From Babesia bovis T2Bo (taxonomy: Eukaryota > Apicomplexa > Aconoidasida > Piroplasmida > Babesiidae): DNA of 64,000 nt. The DNA is taken from the NCBI RefSeq assembly GCF_000165395.2, contig NC_067396.1, forward strand, positions 1,178,001-1,242,000, read 5' to 3'. Below the pieces are notes generated by a model, which had not been told where the DNA came from, did no database searches, and was given only the letters and a program-made list of their open reading frames with translations. Shown piece by piece: positions 54,564 to 64,000 of this stretch. Numbering within the stretch: position 1 is the first letter of the stretch; the number at the start of each line of letters is the position of its first letter. The position numbers and the translations under genes are program-made.

Positions 54564-54985
54564 CTGTTTCCTTCAATTGTTGCCACACTTGTCTACAATG
54601 TACTGTTTCCTTCAATTGGTGCCATACTTGTCTATAATGTACTGTTTCCTTCAATTGTTGCCATACTGTCTATAATAACACTGTTTCCTTCAATTGTTGC
54701 CACACTTGTCTACAATGTACTGTTTCCTTCAATTGTTGCTATACTGGTCTATAATGTACTGTTTCCTTCAATTGTTGCCATACTGTCTATAATAACACTG
54801 TTTCCTTCAATTGTTGCCACACTTGTCTATAATAATAACACTGTTTCCTTCAATTGTTGCTATACTGGTCTATAATGTACTGTTTCCTTCAATTGGTGCT
54901 ACACATGTCTATAATGTACTGTTTCTTTCAATTGGTGCTACACTTGTCTATAATGTACTGTTCCCTTCAATTGTTGCCAAAGGGT
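54564..54985. repeat. 39-nt tandem repeat, 11 copies
   Basis: The unit starts CTGTTTCCTTCAATTG and ends near TCTATAATGTA or TCTATAATAACA. Eleven copies start at 54564 and the last one is truncated into AAAGGGTGG near 54985. Variants (GTTGCCA, GGTGCTA, GTTGCTA) alternate, as for unequal crossing-over. It lies between the ves1 3' end and the ves fragment. The plus-strand frames running through it are only repeats of VLFPSIGATLVYN type. Confidence 0.93.
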
Positions 54986-55339
54986 GGGTGGAACCCATGG
55001 GCTTTCTATGTCACAATTACTCCGCATCACCACCCCTGGAGGCACTGTTGCGCCGAAGGCGCCCTTATAGAACTTTCAGCAAAAGTGCCACCAAACTTTT
55101 GTGAAACTTTTACCAAAACCAGTACTTAACTTTGACTGAAAATACTACTAAATTTTTAATTAAATCACTACTAAACCTTTACTAACATTGCTACGTAATG
55201 TCCACCAAAAAAACTCTGTAACCCTATCCACATCACCATCCCTAACAGCTACTACTTTTATACTAAACTTCCATGTAACCTTTACTAGCATATCTACATT
55301 ATCCCTAGTTACTGCGCCAAAGGCGCCACTACTTTGCCA

Positions 55340-58300
55340 CTATGTCTTACCAAAAAACTCTAGTATCCCTCTTCCCTTCTTCTTGCCCACCATCAGTACC
55401 TCCCATGGACTCAAACTACCCTTCCTGAACCACCCCCTACAATGCGACCTCATATGAGTCCAGTCCAGTGGCCATATGGCACCAAAGGCAAGGTAGAGCA
55501 CTGCTACTAGCCAGGCTAACGTGAGGACAAATATCCATGGGAGCCGTATGTCGTATTGGAGCTTGCCGACCTGGGAGAGGAGGTTGGTGAGGGGGTGGTC
55601 CTGAGAGGTGGCCTCCTCCTTCTGGTTGATTACATCTTGAAGACTTTCTAGGAACTCGTGACAACGTCTAGCTTTCTTCGTGTCCTCAATGTCATACTGC
55701 CCATCTGTCTTTCCATCCTTCTGGTGGTACCCCTCCAGATTGAATGGGTTACCGTAGCTGAAGCCATGCCTATACAGCACCGGCAGTACCCCGGTACATG
55801 ATACGATTGATGAGCAGTTACATTGTGCACTATCCGTCCCACCATGACTTCCCTTCTTGCACTTATTGGGGTCACACTCTCTACAGCCCCGGCATTCAAT
55901 CTCCTTGAATGCACTGGCCAGTGATTCTAGTCCCCATTGAAGTGCATCTGATAGATATAGTACCCATGAGAGGTATGTTCCACCGAAGGTGGCACTCACT
56001 GCGGTGTAAAGTTCACCTGTTAGGGGGGAGAGGTAGTGGCAGTTCTCAGTGAGTCGTGAGAAGGATGTATTAGTGGTAGTAGTTGTAGTAGTTGACTTTA
56101 GAGCGACAGCACTGTCCTTGTCTCCCTTAATATCTCTCAGCGCTTTACCGACTTTGTCCATGTAGTGTCCTCCTTTATCACTGTCTCCTCCCTTTGGAAT
56201 CCACTCTATCTTCTTTACTTCATCCCGTAACCCAGAAGCGCACCAGCCGCAGAAGTATTTGTTTTCGTTTCCCTTGTCACCTGGATTACCATCGTGCCCA
56301 CACTTTGTCTTCTTCTTCTCCTTGTTTTCTCCCTCCTCTTTATTTCCCACACCACCCCTAAAGAACCCAAAGACATCACCCAGTACCTGTGGTGTGGTGG
56401 CACTGAGTGCTGCTGTGACCCTCACTAGTGTATAAACACATGATTGCATCATGTTCTCATTACTGAAGAAGTAGAGGATGCCATAAAGGCGTTGGCCTGT
56501 ATTGGTTACTCGTTTTTGGAATTGACCTCTAAAACCCATTGGAAGTGGGCAGCATTGGCCTGAGCCATTACAGTGTCCTAGGTGGGATGCTGCAGAGGGA
56601 TAACTCAGCTCCGACCCAGGAGGTGCATCTCTCCCTTTCTGAGCCCTATCCGCCTCTTGTTTGTCCAGCTCGTCCATGGTGCTACGACAACTAAACCCTG
56701 GTAAGCGATCCTCGAGAAATGCCTGGAGGGGTGATGGCGTGCCGTCCATGTATTGTTGGTGGCATTTGTCACAGACACTGGGTGTTGGTGTTTTGCCACA
56801 CTTGTTGGCATGGTCTTGGCAGTGAACACATCTAGTACTACCCACAATTTCTAGTATGGCTTTTATGGCACCGCTAAACATCTTTTTGTGACCATTCAGA
56901 TTTGTACTGTCATCCACCTCTGGCACTTCCTTTTCTAGTGCTCTCAGTACCTCCCTTACTCCATCGATAGCTTCACTTATCTTGTCCTTGGCACTACTGT
57001 ATTCCTTCTTCCAGTCTGCGTCAGCATTAGCTATCTGCTGTAATGACCCAGCACCACCACCATTCACTAGTGTGTGTAGTGCGCCACCACTACCATTCGT
57101 CAGCTCCCCTAGTTTCGTCTTAGCCTCCTGTAGTTTCACATCCAGCCCACCATTCACCTGCCCTAGTCCCTGCTTAGCCCCCTCCAGTGCCTCCTTCACC
57201 CCCTCTATCACTTTACTCTCAGCCTTCCCTTCCAATGCCTCCTGGGCGTTACCCAATTGTACCACTACATCACCAATCTTCTCTAGCACATCCTTTACCT
57301 TTACTGCTACATCATCTGATTTCCCCGAAGACACTACTTTTCCTAACTCCCCATTTACCTTCTCTACCCTCCATTTCCTATCATGTTCCATGGGGTTACA
57401 CCCCAGGCACATCCAGCTGATTACCCCCTTGGAGACCACTCCACTGCCATACCTACACTCACGCCATTTCCCTCCACAAGTGACCTTCACTGCACATTGC
57501 TTCCTTAGGAAGTACAACTGGTAGAACAATGCCCTAATGTAGTGGACCACCTGGTTGTATGCTTGGATGGATACAGTGGGATATGTGAAGGAACACTCCG
57601 TGTTGGCGTATAAGGAGTGTATGGGTGGTTCTTTGGTGCCTTTAGTAATATGTATTCCACCCTGTATACCTATGAGGACCAGTGGGCAGTACTGGGTCAC
57701 TGCTTGGAAGTGAGCAAAGAGGTTGAATTCATGAACTGTAATGGGATGATTACGGCCTGTCTGGTAGAACGAAAGCTGTTTTTTGTCTCCAACAACTGGC
57801 GCCACGCTCTTGAGGCGCTCTATGGAATGCTTCAGTATCTTTGGGTATGCCGTACTATATGGCAATGCACTTAGCCAGTAGAGGATCTCACGGATGGTCT
57901 TGGGATTCCGATTGTCCCCCTTCGGCGGACCCTTCTTCTGTAACCCTGTAAAGTAGGCACATGATAGAATATAGAGCTTGAAAATGGCACCGTTTTTATG
58001 CTGGTTAGTTTCACTGATTTGGCCAGCGCTACTAGAACTTGTGCCATTAGGGAAGACAGTAGCTTGATCAGTGTTGAATGAATCCCTATGTGCAGTATGC
58101 ACAAAACCGGCGTAATTCATACCGAAAGGACTTCTCGCTGTATTGCCATTGTCGTCCTTGACATCATCACCACTGAGACCACTAGGCTCCAGGAATCCCA
58201 AGAAAAGCATATCCCTAAACCCATCCCATATGACCTGATCTAATCTATTTTTCGGCCCTTTGTCATTCAACATATCTTTAGGGAATCCTAAGGCCTGTAG

Positions 58301-58858
58301 CCATTGGGATAGTGTACCATCATCTAGACCAGTACCATCCAAAATGTGGTTGTTCCAGTATGGACTACCCTTGGCCCACTTGCCCGTCCAATGCATATAG
58401 GTAAGTCCACTCCAGATGAGACATACTGAGCCTAGGAGGATACGGGCACATCTTGATCTATCAATGGTTGTACTGACGTTTTGCCAGGTGGGGAGATTAT
58501 CATTCTTATGTAAGTGCTTGTTACCTGAGTATGAAGACTTGTAGCTCTCTCTGTAACAGGAATAACCACATGTACCACCACTACACCTTGTACACTTCCT
58601 TCCCAGTGGTGTTCCTTCTTCGTCCGGCTTGTCCACATTCCATTTCATACACCCACATGTCTCACACTTGTTCTCATGCTTTATATCATTAAGATACCCG
58701 CACCCATCTTGGCCATGATGTTCCTTAATACCCTTCTTGCACGTGCTACCACTGTTCCAACACTTCTCTATCGTACTCCACCCAACGAGTGCACTGAGTA
58801 CCTGTGCCAGTTGGTCTATATAGGTCCGTACCACTGCAGTACCACTATGGTAGTACTA
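55340..58858 (-). CDS. ves1: VESA1-type variant erythrocyte surface antigen, 5' end missing or separate
   Basis: About 1,164 codons in one exon ending at 55340. The frame is open from 58858, right after a TAG, with no ATG before conserved sequence. The first codon (58834) is GTG, and a TACTGCAG splice-acceptor-like site lies at about 58834. Content fits VESA1: IDQLAQVLSALVGWS, CARILLGSVCLIWSGLTYMHW, a Gly-Ala coiled-coil middle (VKEALEGAKQGLGQ), Cys-rich blocks (CHQQYMDGTPSPLQAFLEDRLPGFSC; GQCCPLPMGFRGQF; LSATTPQVLGDVFGFF), and a C-terminal membrane segment with a short tail. I saw no upstream exon with the usual N-terminus, so it may be truncated, a silent donor or have a distant exon. The 1a/1b subtype was not assigned. 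Confidence 0.85.
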
Positions 58859-59658
58859 TGTCAGGACCCCGAACATCCATCACTTCTTGACTAAGTGAGT
58901 TTCTAAACATCAATGGAACTTTTACTAACACTGCTACCATACTTTTATGGAACATTTGGTAATCTTCTACTAAAAGTAATGCTATACTCTCATCTACAGT
59001 GACACTACATGCACTACTAGTATCACTCCCATTAGTGTATATGTTACACTGTATTCAGTTTTTTAGGCAGGTATAGCGCAACGGTTACTATTGTCACTAT
59101 CAATGGTGTTTTCTAGTGAGCGGATTGATATTGTCATGCATTATGGCATCTCTATAAATGAATCATAATGATTGGACAAGGTAGCTTCGTGGCATCATTG
59201 CTCATAGGTTAAAATTCTCATTATACCGTTAGTTATAGTGTGATACAACTCAGATATACAAATAGTCCGTGGTGGTTCTACAATGGAATATGTTTACATA
59301 GTGGTCAATGGCACTGTCCTGGTTATATGGACTCTATGGCGCATAGTAAGGTATAATATTTTATAATGTCTACATGAATCACAAATAGTACCAATGATGT
59401 TCATATAGGTGACATTTATTTCATAAAGTCAGTGTTCCAATAATGCTCTGTGGAGGATCTGTACTGATACTGATATGATGGCTGCCTGACAGCCTCGGAA
59501 CCATACAAATCACGTGAAACCTTGATAACTATTCTACTGCAGCATGAAAAGCTGCACTGAAGAGCAATCCCTAACTTTGGGGCAACTGTACTATGGATGG
59601 GGCATAACAACTATAAATCCGACAGTTAGCAACCTCACTATATTTTGACTTCACCAAG
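58859..59658. promoter_or_regulatory. Divergent region between ves1 and SmORF C
   Basis: 800 nt. It holds the shared motif TGGCATCATTGCTCATAGG at 59190..59208, about 450 nt before SmORF C. No ves first exon or ATG with the usual N-terminal sequence was found here on the minus strand. Confidence 0.55.
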
Positions 59659-60222
59659 ATGGTAGCCTTCAACATGTTATGGAAACTCTGTTTAGTGGTG
59701 GCATTTGGGCTTTCTGCCACGGCCACTTCAACTGATGTAGACCAGGAGCAACCCAAGAAGGAATCCTTCGTCAGCAGATTCTTTGGTAAGAAAGAGGAAG
59801 CTAAGACTCAACCTGTGGAAGTACAGCAAGAAGAGATTACCAAGGCACAAGAAAACACTGACGCAGAAGAGCCACCCAAGTTTTCTGTTGAATGGTATCT
59901 GTTACCCAAGCCCATAAACAGAGCGACTCTTCGTGATAAGCTGCCATGGATTATTCAAAACACTATACCAAGGGACTGTAATCAACCAATAGCATCAAAA
60001 TCAGAAGAACTAATCAGGGAGTATATCCCACGGACTTACATTAGATGGTATTTGTTACCGGAGCCGGAAAGCAGAACTGCCTTACGTTATTCGATACCCA
60101 AGGATTTGGCTAACGAAGTACCGGAGGACTATAATGAACCCATAAAGCCTGAAGTTGTCAAACGTATTAAAAAGTTCTTCTCATTGAGTATAAACAAGCA
60201 GAAGGCATTGCTTCAGTCATGA
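59659..60222 (+). CDS. SmORF protein C, two repeats
   Basis: 187 aa. Signal peptide from MVAFNMLWKLCLVVAFGL, then the block EQPKKESFVSRFFGKKEE, an acidic Gln/Glu spacer, and two repeats (SVEWYLLPKPINRATLRDKLP and IRWYLLPEPESRTALRYSIP), each with a PxDC(or DY)N-x-P-I-x half. The last repeat ends INKQKALLQS. Its start is fixed by the AAGATGGTAGCC context shared with SmORF D. First of three tandem copies on this strand. Confidence 0.88.
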   Translation: MVAFNMLWKLCLVVAFGLSATATSTDVDQEQPKKESFVSRFFGKKEEAKTQPVEVQQEEITKAQENTDAEEPPKFSVEWYLLPKPINRATLRDKLPWIIQNTIPRDCNQPIASKSEELIREYIPRTYIRWYLLPEPESRTALRYSIPKDLANEVPEDYNEPIKPEVVKRIKKFFSLSINKQKALLQS

Positions 60223-61131
60223 TATCATTGTTCATTATAAATCACAAGTCTTGTACAACTTTGATGAAAACGAAGTTATCATAATGTTGTGGATCATTGT
60301 TTTCGGTAGTAGAAAACAGTAATATATATATCGTTTTCTATCGTGGCCTATAATCTCCCGTAGCTAACAGTAGCATCTATGACATGGTTACTATAAAGGA
60401 CATAGACCTAGTCAGTACATATAACGGCCTTTGTTTCAGATATATACCTCTCAACAGTGAGATGTTAACCTGTAGATTAATCTCATACGACATATTGTAT
60501 TGTTAATATTTCTGGTCGTTGGGTTTTAAAGCACTCTCAATAAGCACCAGGACATCTACATAAATTCATCATCATGACTTAACAAGGTATCTTTGTGGCA
60601 TCAATACGCATAGGTTAAGATTTCAATATACAGTTACTGGTAACGTTTTAAAACGCAAATGAACACATAATACTTGATACGTCCACCTTGGAATATCTTT
60701 CCGTAGTGGACAACAGCACATCTTAAGTGCCTATGACACTGTACTGGTATATGGAATCACAGTATGTCATGCTCAAAAGGACACTATAGCACTTGCTAAG
60801 GTAGCATTATGTCCATCATACCGTTGACTCATACAGATTGTGACATTCATTTCATATATCGTGACAATTACATTCTTGTTGTTAATGTCTGGTGCAAGGA
60901 GCCATTGGCCAATACTGTTCTGTAGAGCACCTGTACTGATAGTGATCTGATCACTGGCTCACAATGATAGAACCACAGTAATTTCATTTTACATAGATAT
61001 ACATAGCACATTACATTAGGAAAATGCATGGGAGACTAACTATTGATTCCCTGACATCTATAGTATACCTGGGGCATAACAACAGCTGAATCCAACAGTT
61101 AGGAATCTCACTCTATACTGACTTAACCAAG
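60223..61131. promoter_or_regulatory. SmORF D upstream region
   Basis: 909 nt between SmORFs C and D. It has the upstream motif as TGGCATCAATACGCATAGG at 60596 and the block GGACACTATAGCA at about 60779, as before SmORF E. No gene. Confidence 0.55.
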
Positions 61132-61680
61132 ATGGTAGCCTTTAACACGTTATGGAAGCTCTGTGTAGTGGTGGCATTCGGGCTGTCTGCCACAGCCACT
61201 TGTACCGATGTAGCCCAGGAGCAACCCAAGAAGGAATCGTTCGTCAGCAGATTCTTTGGTAAGAAAGAGGAAGCTAAGACTCAACCTGTGGAAGTACAGC
61301 AAGAAGAGATTACCAAGGCACAAGAAAACACTGACGCAGAAGAGCCACCCAAGTACTCTGTGGAATGGTATCTGTTACCCAAGCCCCAAAACAGAAAACA
61401 CCTTCGTGATAAGCTGCCATATGATTTGGCCTATTTTGTACAAAGGAATTGTAACAGTCCAATATCACCCGAAGTGGAAAGAGAAATTAGAGAGTATTTA
61501 TTATTGTATACTGTTGACTGGTATCTGTTACCGGAGCCAGAAAGCAGAACTGCCTTACGTTATTCGTTACCAAGTAATTTGGCCTCAAAGGTTCCGGAAA
61601 ATTGTAATGAACCAATAGACCCCGAATTGGAAAAACGTATTAGGAAGTATTTCTCATCGCTTCAGAAAAAGAAGAGGTGA
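61132..61680 (+). CDS. SmORF protein D, two repeats
   Basis: 182 aa. Almost the same as SmORF C over its first about 70 residues (same signal peptide, same EEITKAQENTDAEEPPK spacer), then two repeats with SVEWYLLPKPQNRKHLRDKLP and VDWYLLPEPESRTALRYSLP, and a full second half PENCNEPIDPELEKRIRKYF, ending KKKR. The tandem unit (C start to D start) is 1,473 nt. Secreted, unknown role. Confidence 0.9.
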   Translation: MVAFNTLWKLCVVVAFGLSATATCTDVAQEQPKKESFVSRFFGKKEEAKTQPVEVQQEEITKAQENTDAEEPPKYSVEWYLLPKPQNRKHLRDKLPYDLAYFVQRNCNSPISPEVEREIREYLLLYTVDWYLLPEPESRTALRYSLPSNLASKVPENCNEPIDPELEKRIRKYFSSLQKKKR

Positions 61681-62677
61681 AGGATTCAATGTTCATATAT
61701 TTTGCCTATCAATTTAAATGACTAATTGGGCAATACTTTCATTAATACAAAGTTATCATAATGTCATATTACATATATATATATATATATATACATTTGT
61801 AGATGACTACATCTCTACGTATTGACATCTATGTAATCGTACATATGCATCACTAGTAGACTATAGTCCTACATATTCCATACTATCCCTTAGACTATAG
61901 ACATGTGTATCTATCAGCGGTTCATATGATTCGGTTAGTGTAGAGTTTATAGACCTAGTCATCACCAATAATAGCTCCTTTCCCACATAGATATTCCTCT
62001 CAAAGGCAGGGTGATAGTCTATACATTAACGCAAATCGGCACACTGCCTTCTAAATGTTGCTGTTAGCTGTATTCAAAGTGATATCCAGTAAGCAGCCTC
62101 ACCAGAGGATGCGTTATAGCATCAGTATAAATGAATCATTATGATTACAGAAGGTAGTGTTGTGACATCATTGCTCATAGGATGACACGTCATTATATGC
62201 TTGTCTGTATTGTGATACAATACAAATGGAGAAACATTCATCCTGGATCTATCACGGATTATGTTTCCATATGGAAGCTAACAGATCTCACGTGGCTATG
62301 ACACCGTACTGATATATGGAATCACAGTAGGTCATTGTTAACAGGACACTATAGCAATTGGTGAAGTAAGCTTGTCTATCATGCGATTCAGGTTATACAG
62401 ATTGTGACACTCATGTCATATATCGTGATAATTACCCGCAAAGACTAGGGTACCAATACTGGTCTGTAGAGCACCTCTACTGATAATCATCTGAGAAATG
62501 CATGACAGAAATACAATCGCAATAGTTACATGCCACATAAATAACTATCATATAGTAGTTGGGAAATCTGCATAGAAGAGCAACTCCTAACATTGCGGCA
62601 CTCATAAATGCATGGGGCACAACAACAACCATCTAGGTGTTCAATTAGGATTCCCACACGCTTTTGACTTCACCAAG
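61681..62677. promoter_or_regulatory. SmORF E upstream region with AT microsatellite
   Basis: About 1 kb. An (AT)n run lies at 61772..61793. The motif TGACATCATTGCTCATAGG is at 62163..62181 and GGACACTATAGCAATTGG near 62342. No gene. Confidence 0.55.
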
Positions 62678-63556
62678 ATGGTAGTCTTCAACATGTTATG
62701 GAAGCTCTTTGTAGTTGTGGCATTCGGGCTCTCTGCCACTGTCACCTCTACTGAGGTAGCCCAGGAGCAACCCAAGGAGGAATCATTGATAGGCGGATTC
62801 TCCAATGAGAAAGAATCAACAGTATCTAAACCTTCGGAAGTAAAAGAAGCAACCGGGACTAGCACTCCAGGAAACAGTGATCCAGATGAGCCACCGATGT
62901 TCACTGTTGAATGGTATCTGTTACCCAAGCCCTTAAACAGAGCAACCCTTCGTTACATGTTGCCATGGAATTTACAAACTGCTGTCCCAGAAGACTGCAA
63001 AAGGCCAATATTGCCTGTAGTAGAAAGACAGATTAGGAATTATTTTTCTTGGCTTGAGAAAACGAAACAAAAGGAGTCTTCTTCTGCACAAGGTGAAACC
63101 ACTAATATTAGCCAACCCCCAAAGAAATCTTTCACCAGTAGATTCTTCGGCAAAAAAGACGCATCTACCGTTAAACCCGTTGATGTACCAGATTTACCCA
63201 AGTACTCTCTAGAATGGTATTTTGTACAGAAACCCGAAAACAGAAAACTTCTTCGTGACAGGTTGCCATATGCTACGAAAGCTTTTGTAGCACCGGACTG
63301 TAGAGAACCAATAGCGCCCGTACTGGAAAAACGCATTAGGGATTATTTCTCATTGTATACCGTCGACTGGTATTTGTTACCCAAACAAGAAAACAGGATA
63401 GCCCTACGCTATATGTTACCATCTGATTTGGCTGCCAAGGTGCCCGAAGACTGCAATGAACCTATAGACCCCGAAGTGGAAGCAATTATTAAGGAACATT
63501 TCACAGTGACTGAAAAGAAGCAGAGGCCTAATCGTTTTTGGTATTTGCATTTGTAA
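62678..63556 (+). CDS. SmORF protein E, fused double unit
   Basis: 292 aa from the ATG at 62678, chosen because it has the family's AAGATGGTAG context; the ATG at 62612 would add 22 residues ahead of the signal peptide. First half: signal peptide, EQPKEESLIGGFS, a spacer and one repeat (TVEWYLLPKPLNRATLRYMLP). Then a second copy of the N-terminal block, PPKKSFTSRFFGKK, another short spacer, and two more repeats (SLEWYFVQKPENRK and VDWYLLPKQENRI), ending IKEHFTVTEKKQRP. It looks like two SmORFs joined in frame. Confidence 0.88.
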   Translation: MVVFNMLWKLFVVVAFGLSATVTSTEVAQEQPKEESLIGGFSNEKESTVSKPSEVKEATGTSTPGNSDPDEPPMFTVEWYLLPKPLNRATLRYMLPWNLQTAVPEDCKRPILPVVERQIRNYFSWLEKTKQKESSSAQGETTNISQPPKKSFTSRFFGKKDASTVKPVDVPDLPKYSLEWYFVQKPENRKLLRDRLPYATKAFVAPDCREPIAPVLEKRIRDYFSLYTVDWYLLPKQENRIALRYMLPSDLAAKVPEDCNEPIDPEVEAIIKEHFTVTEKKQRPNRFWYLHL

Positions 63557-64000
63557 ATTACAAATAATGGACTGACTTGAGGAGAACTAATACAACATAA
63601 TGTCACAGTACATACACATGTCCACTAGACTACCCTGCTACATATCCTCTATTACTCTACAGTAACTATACATAGCCTAACCTCACTAACACTAATATCC
63701 ACTACGTCCATGGACTCCCTGTACTGCTACGTTAACAACACTGCTCATTAGCACATATACACTACTCTGTTGTTCCCCTGTTATGGCCCAGTATGGTACA
63801 GCACACGAAGCAGGGTATCCATAATGTCCCATGGAAGTGACTTCGTTATAGAGTACTGTACAACAGTGATATTCAGTGTTAGTACTACAATATGCTTCCA
63901 CTAGAGTCCACATCGCCACCCCTGATGTATACTACCCTGTACATCACCCTCTCCACTAGTCCATATCACTACCTCTATCAGGATATCCACAGTGACCACT
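63557..64000. other. Right-edge intergenic
   Basis: 444 nt after SmORF E, with pyrimidine-rich strings (CTACCCTGTACATCACCCTCTCC). No gene seen; the next feature lies outside. Confidence 0.35.

Noticed and set aside
54564..54985. Possible CRISPR array
   Set aside because: The 39-nt units are directly adjacent with no unique spacers, and the DNA is eukaryotic; a minisatellite fits.
54811..55129. Repeat-coded 91-97-aa plus-strand frames
   Set aside because: They are translations of the 39-nt tandem repeat and run out right after it.
56982..57524. 180-aa Pro/Ser-rich plus-strand frame
   Set aside because: Antisense of the Gly/Ala/Glu coiled-coil region of ves1.

Overview
The window is nuclear DNA of an apicomplexan piroplasm, most likely Babesia bovis. 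This rests on the very small introns (45 of the 49 I could place are 33-40 nt, nearly all GT...AG), on apicoplast-type signal-bearing copies of bacterial proteins (GatB, MnmE), and above all on the right-hand third, which carries a ves1/VESA1-type variant antigen gene, SmORF genes with W-Y-L-L-P-K-P repeats, and an inverted pair of multi-transmembrane genes. No species assignment was tested by search.

Region 1 (1-30.4 kb) is conserved housekeeping DNA, gene-dense and mostly arranged as divergent or convergent pairs. In order: a 2H phosphoesterase of the ASCC1/AKAP7 type (5' end cut), RNase H2A (-), exonuclease V, IMP4, a Ser-rich unknown (-), poly(A) polymerase, an intronless tRNA-Tyr (-), ORC2 (-), an ER J-protein, a RAP-domain protein, a secreted unknown, GatB (-), a HUS1-like clamp subunit, MnmE, a secreted acidic protein (-), a UBA3-like NEDD8 E1 and ARS2/SERRATE (-). 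Several of these (HUS1, MnmE, UBA3, ARS2, ORC2, RNase H2A) are split into many short exons and only become recognisable after the small introns are removed. Exon joins given here were worked out by hand from frame, splice sites and family similarity.

Region 2 (30.4-43.9 kb) starts with about 1.8 kb without a convincing gene and then holds lineage-specific secreted proteins: a family of three paralogues (32.2, 33.8 and 40.0 kb), two of which lie in a duplicated block of about 1.3 kb, a small secreted protein, and an 812-residue secreted protein built of three tandem modules.

Region 3 (43.9-50.3 kb) holds two nearly identical multi-transmembrane genes head to head on an inverted repeat with arms of about 1.2 kb, identical except for one internal loop and the C-terminus, followed by decayed membrane-protein remnants.

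Region 4 (50.3-64 kb) is a variant-antigen locus. Two SmORFs on the minus strand (one broken) and three on the plus strand flank a minus-strand ves1 gene without a visible first exon, an isolated ves C-terminal fragment, and an eleven-copy 39-nt tandem repeat between the fragment and the gene. SmORF upstream regions share a positioned motif on both strands. The layout suggests repeated duplication and segmental exchange between variant copies. Regions 1 and 4 show no functional link beyond the chromosome; within Region 1, GatB and MnmE probably both serve apicoplast translation, and ORC2, HUS1, RNase H2A and EXO5 all act in DNA replication or repair.
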